Shown one piece after another: positions 57,874-64,000 of a stretch of 64,000 nt of DNA. The notes under the pieces are model-generated. The model worked only from the letters and a program-made list of their open reading frames with translations. It was not told the origin of the DNA and made no database searches. Numbering within the stretch: position 1 is the stretch's first letter; each line of letters starts with the position of its first letter. Source of the stretch: Brucella sp. 21LCYQ03 (GTDB lineage Bacteria; Pseudomonadota; Alphaproteobacteria; Rhizobiales; Rhizobiaceae); the NCBI RefSeq assembly GCF_023554105.1, contig NZ_JAMJWE010000003.1:124001-188000 (forward strand), read 5' to 3'. A program made the translations under genes and the position numbers.

Positions 57874-58902
57874 TTAGTCGATCTGCAATACGATCTTGCC
57901 GAAGACGTCGCGGCCTTCCATGCGCTTTAGCGCAGTGCCGATGTCATCAAAGCCGACGATAGTGTCGATGACCGGATGAACAACGCCCTGCGCCATTTTC
58001 TGCATCGCGTCAGCCATGTTTTCCATGCGGCAACCGAACGAGCCAAGGATTTTAAGCTGCTGCTGGAAGAGCTGCATCAGGTTCATGTTGGTCGAAACAC
58101 CCGAAGTCGAACCACAGGTGACGAGACGCGCACCGCGCTTCATGCAGAGCATTGAGCCTGCCCATGTGTCCGCACCAACGTGCTCAAACACAACGTCAAC
58201 GCCCTTCTTTTTGGTGAGCTTACGCACAACACCTTCAAAGCGGTCAACGCGGTAATTAATGACGTGATCGGCACCAAGCGCCTTGGCCTTTTCGATCTTG
58301 TCATCGGAGCCAACCGTGGTGATGACCGTGCAGCCCATTTTCTTGGCAAGCTGGATAGCGGCCGTACCGATACCTGAACCACCGGCTTGAACCAGAACAG
58401 TTTCGCCCGGTTGGAGCTTCGCATTGTCAAACAGCATATGCTCGACCGTACCAAAGGTAACAGGAGCAACCGCTGCACCAATTGCGTCAACACCGGGAGG
58501 TGCTGGAACGAGCAGACGTGCTGGTAGATTGACGGCTTCACAGGCAAAGCCATCAAGATGGAAGCCATGAACGCCGCCGACGTGTTCACAGAGATTGTCG
58601 CGACCTTCACGGCAGGCTTTGCAGAGACCACAGGTGCGCGCGCCATAGATAGACACAAGCTGACCCGGCAGGACATTGGATACGCCGGGGCCGATTGCAT
58701 CGACAACGCCGGAAGCTTCTGCACCAATCACCAGCGGCATTTTGCGCTTGGCAAATGCCATGCCGCGCCATCCCCAAACGTCGATATGGTTGAGTGCAAC
58801 AGCCTTGATCCGGACTGTCACTTCGCCATTGCCGGGAGCAGGTGGCGGAGCAATATCGGTCATTTCAAGACGGCGATCGTCGAGAAGCTGCAAGGCGCGC
58901 AT
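57874..58902 (-). CDS. Zinc-binding dehydrogenase of the acpXL cluster (FabX-like)
   Basis: MDR-family alcohol dehydrogenase/reductase, 342 aa. VIGAEASGVVDAIGPGVSNV, the structural zinc cysteines in CGLCKACREGRDNLCEHVGG, and the Rossmann motif VQAGGSGIGTAAIQLAKKMG are visible. In the rhizobial cluster the equivalent gene (fabX-XL, adh2XL) is thought to take part in making or reducing the long hydroxy chain. It lies between the ketosynthase pair and lpxXL on the same strand. Confidence 0.9.
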   Translation of the reverse strand: MRALQLLDDRRLEMTDIAPPPAPGNGEVTVRIKAVALNHIDVWGWRGMAFAKRKMPLVIGAEASGVVDAIGPGVSNVLPGQLVSIYGARTCGLCKACREGRDNLCEHVGGVHGFHLDGFACEAVNLPARLLVPAPPGVDAIGAAVAPVTFGTVEHMLFDNAKLQPGETVLVQAGGSGIGTAAIQLAKKMGCTVITTVGSDDKIEKAKALGADHVINYRVDRFEGVVRKLTKKKGVDVVFEHVGADTWAGSMLCMKRGARLVTCGSTSGVSTNMNLMQLFQQQLKILGSFGCRMENMADAMQKMAQGVVHPVIDTIVGFDDIGTALKRMEGRDVFGKIVLQID

Positions 58903-58982
58903 GAATTTATCCTTTTCAAGACATAATCCCGGAGAGCAGTCGGCTTTCCGGGATTACCGAGAATATGTAATTTTTAGACCGA

Positions 58983-60260
58983 TTAATTCGGATTTGCCGT
59001 CAATACAAGACTTGTGTTCTGTCCACCAAATCCAAATGAGTTGGAAATCACGGCAGATACCTCTGCATCGCGCTTCACATTCGGCACAACATCCAGCGGA
59101 ATTGCCGGATCCGCATGATCGTAATTGATAGTCGGAGGCAAGGTGCCGGTTTCAATTGTCAATAGTGAGAACACGGCTTCAATCGCACCTGCGGCAGTCA
59201 GCGTATGACCAATCATCGACTTGTTGGACGAAACCGGGATCGAAGAAAGCTGCTCACCAAATACGGTCGAAAGCGCAAGATATTCCATCTTGTCATTTTC
59301 AGGCGTCGAAGTGCCATGTGCATTGACATAGGAAAGCTGATCTTCGGTCAGGCCCGCATCGGCAAGAGCCGCGCGCACCGTGCCAATCGCAGGCGAGGCG
59401 TCCGGCTTTGAGCGGGTGCGATGGAAGTCGTCAGCCTTTTCGCCACAACCGGCCAGAATGCCCAGCACCTTTGCACCGCGTGCGATGGCGCTTTCAAGCG
59501 ATTCCATAACCAGCGCGCCTGAACCTTCAGCCATCGCAAAACCATCGCGATCCTTTGAAAAAGGCTTGGAAGCCTTTTCCGGCTTATCGTTCTGCGTGGA
59601 GAGTGCCGAGAGCAGCGAGAAGCGGATGAGCGATTCAGCCGATACGGAACCGTCAGTACCAATCGAGAGAACGCGGTCGCTTTCGCCACGGCGAATAGCT
59701 TCAACGCCAAGCTGGATAGCAGTTGCGCCCGAAGCACAGGCCGTTGACAGCGTTACCGGCAGGCCGCGTGTGCCGAAGGCTTCCGACAGGCGCTCGGCGA
59801 TATAACCAAACTGCGTTGTATTGAAGAGCTCTTCCTGACGCGCACGACGGCATGCTTCGAGCAGAAGCTGATAGCTGGCCGGACCTTCATCCTTGATGCT
59901 CGCATCAAGCGCAAAGCGGCTTTTCCAGTCCAGTTCAACCGGTGGGGCCGCAAGGAAAAGCGGACCACCGAAATCGCTGACCGAAAGACCGGACTGCGCA
60001 AGCGCTTCTTCACCTGCAAGACGTGCTAGCGCCTCAGAGAGAGCCGAAGAGCCGACATTGCTTTCAGGCAGGAAATCGACTGTGCCAGAGAAGCGTGTTT
60101 TCAGGCTATCAGTTGGAAAACGGGTGATTTCATGAATGCCGGAACGTCCACTGGTCAGCGCTTCCCAGTTATCCTGCTTGCCCTGTCCGAGCGAAGAAAC
60201 AACGCCAGCACCTGTGATGGCAACAATCGGACGGCCGAGATGGTCTGTATATTTGGTCAT
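58983..60260 (-). CDS. Beta-ketoacyl-ACP synthase, active (FabF1XL-like)
   Basis: 425-aa KAS II-type condensing enzyme for elongation on AcpXL. The full Cys-His-His set is present: Cys175 in VTLSTACASGATAIQ, His315 in VNAHGTSTPEND and His352 in SNKSMIGHTLTAAGAIEAVFS. The one-base gap to the upstream ketosynthase gene points to coupled translation and perhaps a heterodimer. Its own N-terminus starts MTKYTDHLGRPIVAITGAGVV. Confidence 0.93.
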   Translation of the reverse strand: MTKYTDHLGRPIVAITGAGVVSSLGQGKQDNWEALTSGRSGIHEITRFPTDSLKTRFSGTVDFLPESNVGSSALSEALARLAGEEALAQSGLSVSDFGGPLFLAAPPVELDWKSRFALDASIKDEGPASYQLLLEACRRARQEELFNTTQFGYIAERLSEAFGTRGLPVTLSTACASGATAIQLGVEAIRRGESDRVLSIGTDGSVSAESLIRFSLLSALSTQNDKPEKASKPFSKDRDGFAMAEGSGALVMESLESAIARGAKVLGILAGCGEKADDFHRTRSKPDASPAIGTVRAALADAGLTEDQLSYVNAHGTSTPENDKMEYLALSTVFGEQLSSIPVSSNKSMIGHTLTAAGAIEAVFSLLTIETGTLPPTINYDHADPAIPLDVVPNVKRDAEVSAVISNSFGFGGQNTSLVLTANPN

Positions 60261-60261
60261 C

Positions 60262-61443
60262 TTATGCTCTCACCAGCTTTGCTGCACCTTCAGCGCGTGT
60301 TGCGCCGATGGTTGTGACAATGGCCTCGCTCACAGTCCCGTCAACAGCCTTTTCCGAGGCGCTGCACGGCGCGAAAGCTTCGCCCTTCCAGACGGAAATG
60401 GCTGCGAGCGCAAGTGCGAGCGGAAACTGTGCTTCACGCAAATGCCCGGTGAGACCGGAAATGCCGCGATAAGCTGCGGAAATATCTTCAAGGGCCGCTT
60501 TTTCGGCAGCTGTTGCATCATGCGCGCCAGAGGCGCCGGAAACCACATATGCAGGCTCTTTGCCGCCATTGGCAGCGAGAACGAGTTCACGAACTGTTTT
60601 TGCCAGATCGGCTGCATCGCGGCGAACCTGCGCGCTTTCGATATTTGCGATCTCTGCATAGGCGCGTGCACCGCGCTTTTGCGCGTGCTCAGCGCTTTCA
60701 AGCACAAGGAACACACCGCCAGAACCGGAGATCATACCGCCGCCAGCGCTGCCTTCGCGGTCCCAGAGCGATGCCCAGCCGTCATGCTTGAGCAAGCCGC
60801 CAAGCTCATGGCCAAGAATCATGTCGAAATGTTCGGAATTATATGATCCGCCAACCAGCGCATGCGTGCTCTGGCCGGAACGAATGCGCGCTGCAGCCGT
60901 TTCAATCGCCGAAATGCCCGAACCTTCTTCGCCCATGAATGTGCGCGATGAGCCAGTCACCTTGTGTACGATGGAAATATTGCCAGCCAGCAGATTGGAA
61001 AGCTGGGCCAGAAACAGAGTAGGGCGCAACTCGGTGGAGAGTTTCTCGTTGAGCATCACACCGCGATTGTTGCTGGTGCGTCCTTCCTCGAGAATCTGCA
61101 TATCGACGGTGATATCGCGTTCGCCGCCACCAGCGCCCACAATCATATCCATGCTGGCGCAGAGCGCTTCGTCATCTTTCATGCCAGCATCGTCGAGCGC
61201 GAGACCTGCCGCATAGGTGCCAAGCCGCTGCCATGTCTCCATCTGGCGCTGGTCGCCACGCTTGGGGATCTGCAAACCCCAATCGACTTCGCCGAGTGGA
61301 TGAACGGTGTAAGGCGCAAAGGCTTCCTTTTCGAGGCGCGGTTCAGAACCAGCCTTTGAAAAAGCATTCCAATGCGCATCCAGCCCTTCGCCTAGCGATG
61401 AGATGATGCCAATGCCAGTGATGACGACTTTATTGCTCTGCAT
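60262..61443 (-). CDS. Ketosynthase-fold protein lacking the catalytic Cys (FabF2XL-like)
   Basis: 393 aa from MQSNKVVITGIGIISSLGEG; the frame to 61494 adds an unsupported N-terminus. The fold is KAS-like, but where FabF has STAC-S-G this protein has TFMGEEGSGISAI: the nucleophile Cys becomes Glu (Glu173). The first catalytic His (NAHGTST) is replaced by VSGASGAHD, while the second is kept in LTGHLREAQ. So it should not condense by itself. The pattern recalls the chain-length factor of type II polyketide synthases, and its neighbour is an intact ketosynthase one base away. Confidence 0.9.
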   Translation of the reverse strand: MQSNKVVITGIGIISSLGEGLDAHWNAFSKAGSEPRLEKEAFAPYTVHPLGEVDWGLQIPKRGDQRQMETWQRLGTYAAGLALDDAGMKDDEALCASMDMIVGAGGGERDITVDMQILEEGRTSNNRGVMLNEKLSTELRPTLFLAQLSNLLAGNISIVHKVTGSSRTFMGEEGSGISAIETAAARIRSGQSTHALVGGSYNSEHFDMILGHELGGLLKHDGWASLWDREGSAGGGMISGSGGVFLVLESAEHAQKRGARAYAEIANIESAQVRRDAADLAKTVRELVLAANGGKEPAYVVSGASGAHDATAAEKAALEDISAAYRGISGLTGHLREAQFPLALALAAISVWKGEAFAPCSASEKAVDGTVSEAIVTTIGATRAEGAAKLVRA

Positions 61444-61533
61444 GGTTCGGTCTACCCGTAAATGCTGATCCAGAAACGGAATCAGGGCGAACACGGATGT
61501 TCACCCTCTTATACCGTCAGCTTTTGTGGCTGT

Positions 61534-61815
61534 TTAGCCTTTTTTGGCTGCAACCAGCTCGTCAATCTTGGCGCAAAGGTTCTTGAGTACGAAATATTCT
61601 TCGGTCGGAGCCTTGCCTTCGTTGACTTCCTGAGTCCACTGTTCAAGCGGAATCTTGATGCCGAATTCTTTGTCGATCGCAAATACGATGTCGAGGAAGT
61701 CGAGGCTGTCGATGCCAAGATCATCAATAGTGTGGCTATCCGGCGTGATGGTATCACGGTCGATTTCGCTGGTTTCTGCGATGATGTCGGCGACTTTGTC
61801 AAAAGTAGAGGACAA
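61534..61815 (-). CDS. acpXL: Acyl carrier protein AcpXL
   Basis: Dedicated ACP for very-long-chain hydroxy fatty acid. 93 aa; the phosphopantetheine serine is Ser37 in [20 protein letters not shown]. It is longer than the housekeeping ACP (about 78 aa), with a C-terminal part [20 protein letters not shown]. It is the first gene of the minus-strand cluster, preceded by a probable promoter; next is the Cys-less ketosynthase after 90 bases, with no dehydratase gene between. Confidence 0.94.
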   Translation of the reverse strand: MSSTFDKVADIIAETSEIDRDTITPDSHTIDDLGIDSLDFLDIVFAIDKEFGIKIPLEQWTQEVNEGKAPTEEYFVLKNLCAKIDELVAAKKG

Positions 61816-62130
61816 GTTTCGTTCCTTTATTCCTGCGATGCCTCAACAGGCATGCGTCTGAGTATCTGCGCGTATCTAGCGTGTTTCCGGCGATAGGGAA
61901 AGTCATATTGCTTTCACAATAACCAGAGCGTTAACGGCGCATATAAGGTGTCTGCTATGCGAAGCGCAACATAAAGCGGATTACAAAATTTTGAAATGTT
62001 GGAACTTGGTAACACAAATGAGCGCTGAAACAATGTCTGATCGTGGCCGGTTCAGCATTTAGCCTCTTGCGTCCGCAAAGCGATAAAGATTTGATGAGGC
62101 TATCGAAATACATAAAAATGGGCGGATAAA
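61816..62130. other. Intergenic region between acpXL and galM
   Basis: 315 bases without a gene. It carries the probable acpXL promoter near 61891-61919; no clear terminator or promoter for galM was found. Confidence 0.6.
61891..61919 (-). promoter_or_regulatory. Probable promoter of acpXL cluster
   Basis: Minus-strand TTGTGA and CTATCG with a 17-base spacer, about 75 bases before the acpXL ATG. The -10 matches the rhizobial CTATAT type. Confidence 0.4.
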
Positions 62131-63147
62131 TTGACAGCAGAAATATTTGGATATGCACCGGACGGGCAGGCGGTTCATCGGTTGACCATCGCCAATGGTC
62201 CGCTTGAGGCAAAAATAATCACATGGGGCGCAGCCATTCAGGATTTGCGTCTCGAAGGCCATGATGCGCCGCTTGTTATTGGCTATCGTGATTTTAATGA
62301 CTATTCGGCCCATTCGCCGCACTTGGGTGCAATTGCTGGCCGTTTTTCAAACCGTATTCGCAATGCCCGTTTTGAGCTTGATGGCAAGACCTACGATGTT
62401 GAGCCAAATTTTCAGGGCATTCACAATCTTCATGGCGGTAGCCAAGGGTTGGGAAACCGGGTCTGGGATATTGTTGAAACAGGTGCGGATTTTGTAACTC
62501 TCAAGATACTGTGCAAGGACGGCGAAATGGGGTTCCCCGGAAACCTGAACGTCAGCTGCACCTATACGCTGAAGAATGATGGTACGCTGGTCGTGCATCT
62601 CGAGGCTGTAACGGATAAGGAAACGCCTTGCAGCCTGCTACATCATAGCTATTTCAATCTCGACGATGGCGGCGAGGGCGATATTCTTGACCATCAACTC
62701 AAAATTGAAGCCGAAGCCTACATGCCAGTCGATGAAGCGCTGATTCCCGATGGTCGCATTCTGCCTGTCAAAGACACGGCTTATGATTTCCGCGATTTCC
62801 GCCCGATCCGCTTTGATGAGAATGGTAAACAGCTCGAATATGACAGCAATTTATGCCTGACTGCTGCACGTGGACCGTTGCGTCCTTGTGCATCTGTAAA
62901 GGGAGCACGTTCGGGCATTCGTCTGGATATATCGACGACAGAGCCCGGCGTTCAGTTCTATGCCGGCAACACGATGGCCAATGACTGTATCGGGCTTACG
63001 GGCAAGCCTTATGGCAAACATGCTGGATTCTGCCTTGAGCCGCAGCTCTGGCCGGGATCGCTGGAATATTCTTATGTTCCGCAATCAATCCTGCGTCCGG
63101 GCGAAGTTTACGCCCAGACAAGTCACTTTACCTTTACAAAGGACTGA
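62131..63147 (+). CDS. galM: Aldose 1-epimerase (galactose mutarotase)
   Basis: Interconverts alpha and beta anomers of aldoses. 338 aa; catalytic residues are in IHNLHGGSQGLGNRVWDI (substrate His), LLHHSYFNLDDG (catalytic His) and GFCLEPQLWPGSL (catalytic Glu). The start appears to be TTG at 62131 (TAEIFGYAPDG), as no in-frame ATG is near; GGGCGGA lies 5 bases upstream. Converges on kdgK. Confidence 0.9.
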   Translation: MTAEIFGYAPDGQAVHRLTIANGPLEAKIITWGAAIQDLRLEGHDAPLVIGYRDFNDYSAHSPHLGAIAGRFSNRIRNARFELDGKTYDVEPNFQGIHNLHGGSQGLGNRVWDIVETGADFVTLKILCKDGEMGFPGNLNVSCTYTLKNDGTLVVHLEAVTDKETPCSLLHHSYFNLDDGGEGDILDHQLKIEAEAYMPVDEALIPDGRILPVKDTAYDFRDFRPIRFDENGKQLEYDSNLCLTAARGPLRPCASVKGARSGIRLDISTTEPGVQFYAGNTMANDCIGLTGKPYGKHAGFCLEPQLWPGSLEYSYVPQSILRPGEVYAQTSHFTFTKD

Positions 63148-63150
63148 GCC

Positions 63151-63999
63151 TTAAGAATAAGCGGCGCGAGCGGTTTCCATCGGAGCCAGCGCGCCGCGAA
63201 TTTCGACAACTCGGGCAGCAACGGCATGCGCTTTCTTCGCGGCTTCAACAGGTGACAAACCTTTGAGCCGGGCTGCAAGATAGCCGCCATTAAAGCTATC
63301 GCCTGCACCTGTTGTATCAACGGGATTGGCTTTCACAGAAGGCACGAGGCTCTGTTTGCCGTCTGCGATAACCAAAGCAGGTTCAGTCCCATCTTTTACC
63401 ACAATTTCTTTGACGCCAAGTCCGATCAGTCGCTCTGCACAAGCTGAAGCAGTTTCATCGCCAAACAATGCCTGTTCATCCGGAAAGGTTGGCAAAGCTA
63501 TATCGGCGATCTGCATGGCTTCACTGATGATCTTTTTGGCAGCTTCGCGATCTGGCCAGAGCTGATGGCGGAAATTCGGATCAAACGCGATAAGTGCGCC
63601 ATTTGCACGGCATTCGCGTAAAACCTCGAAAAGGGTTGCGCGATGCTCAGGAAACACGATCCCAACCGAGATGCCGGAAAAATAAATCATATCGCGGTCT
63701 GTGAGGCTTGCTCTCAGAGCATCCTTATCACTGGCAAGCCGCTTTGCTGCTGCATCGCTGCGCCAATAGGTGAATGAGCGTTCCGCACCATTAAGCGTAA
63801 TGGCATAAAGCCCCGGATGCACGCCGTTTATGATTGGGCTATGCGCAATTCCAATGCCATTCGCATCAAGAAATGTGCGCTGCTTCTGCGAAAAATCATC
63901 TTCGCCAAATGCGCTGACATAATCGACGGCGAAGTTTTGCTCCATGAGTGCGCGGACATACCAGGCCGTATTGAGCGTATCGCCCGCATACCCCATGCG
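63151..63999 (-). CDS. kdgK: PfkB-family sugar kinase, probably 2-dehydro-3-deoxygluconokinase (partial)
   Basis: Phosphorylates KDG in the Entner-Doudoroff-like sugar-acid route. At least 282 residues are visible; the frame stays open at the right edge and the first visible residues, R-MGYAGDTLNTAWYVR, match the region about 25 residues into KdgK, so the N-terminus is missing. Other blocks: ITLNGAERSFTYWRSDAAAK, and the anion hole/catalytic Asp in PVDTTGAGDSFNGGYLAA. Its stop is three bases from that of galM. Confidence 0.9.
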   Translation of the reverse strand, partial: RMGYAGDTLNTAWYVRALMEQNFAVDYVSAFGEDDFSQKQRTFLDANGIGIAHSPIINGVHPGLYAITLNGAERSFTYWRSDAAAKRLASDKDALRASLTDRDMIYFSGISVGIVFPEHRATLFEVLRECRANGALIAFDPNFRHQLWPDREAAKKIISEAMQIADIALPTFPDEQALFGDETASACAERLIGLGVKEIVVKDGTEPALVIADGKQSLVPSVKANPVDTTGAGDSFNGGYLAARLKGLSPVEAAKKAHAVAARVVEIRGALAPMETARAAYS

Positions 64000-64000
64000 C

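Overview
The window is a chromosomal segment of an alphaproteobacterium of the order Rhizobiales, most likely family Brucellaceae (Brucella/Ochrobactrum group). The evidence is the 14-gene nuo operon followed by birA, rnj and a methylmalonyl-CoA epimerase gene, the acpXL/lpxXL cluster for the very-long-chain fatty acid of lipid A, the alphaproteobacterial ATPase inhibitor zeta (DUF1476), DUF1127 and DUF1467 proteins, and promoter and LexA-box motifs typical of the group. Proteins such as NuoB and NuoC look close to, but not identical with, the classical Brucella sequences as I remember them; this was not tested by alignment. I see no prophage, insertion sequence, conjugation gene or CRISPR array. 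This is core genome with small intergenic surprises.

Layout. 1-7.4 kb: end of ctaA (heme A), argC, speB, rplM-rpsI, a thioesterase, a CoA-binding protein, and an O-acetylhomoserine sulfhydrylase with a cupin gene. 7.4-9.3 kb: gene-poor stretch with tRNA-Val, tRNA-Asp, a 31-aa membrane peptide gene and several inverted repeats. 9.35-27.5 kb: nuoA-N (complex I), birA, rnj, mce and DUF1467. 27.5-28.3 kb: gene-free, with a candidate minus-strand structured RNA. 28.3-35.6 kb: proS, lolC/E-lolD, a 28-aa membrane peptide gene under a LexA box, and dnaE. 35.8-39.7 kb: a luciferase-like oxidoreductase, a DUF3008 gene with an EcfG-type promoter, two exported proteins and rpsD. 39.8-43.5 kb: ttcA, an inositol monophosphatase, a Bcr/CflA transporter and grxD. 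43.7-51.4 kb: bolA, purL, a MocR regulator facing a DUF1127 gene, a lipoprotein, a GST, purQ, purS and purC. 51.7-56.1 kb: ATPase zeta, an HpaI aldolase, an RBBP9-like hydrolase, a VOC protein and purB. 56.2-61.8 kb: rpe and the lipid A long-chain cluster (lpxXL, fabX, two ketosynthases, acpXL). 62.1-64 kb: galM and part of kdgK.

Genes that work together: NuoA-N form NADH:quinone oxidoreductase. CtaA makes heme A for the terminal oxidase, and zeta restrains the ATPase. PurL, PurQ and PurS form the FGAM synthase, with PurC and PurB later in the same pathway. Grx4 and BolA are usual [2Fe-2S] partners. LolC/E and LolD move lipoproteins to the outer membrane. AcpXL, the ketosynthase pair, the dehydrogenase and LpxXL build and attach the 27-hydroxyoctacosanoate-type chain.

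The most interesting signals are: (1) a 28-codon single-helix membrane peptide with a perfect GAAC-N7-GAAC box inside its promoter, a SidA-like candidate; (2) a cluster ketosynthase that has lost its catalytic Cys and first His beside an intact partner, suggesting a KS/chain-length-factor pair; (3) a set of ATACAAT operators around the MocR/DUF1127 pair; (4) an exact EcfG-type promoter before DUF3008; (5) an unannotated structured RNA candidate; (6) dispersed palindromic repeats at gene ends.
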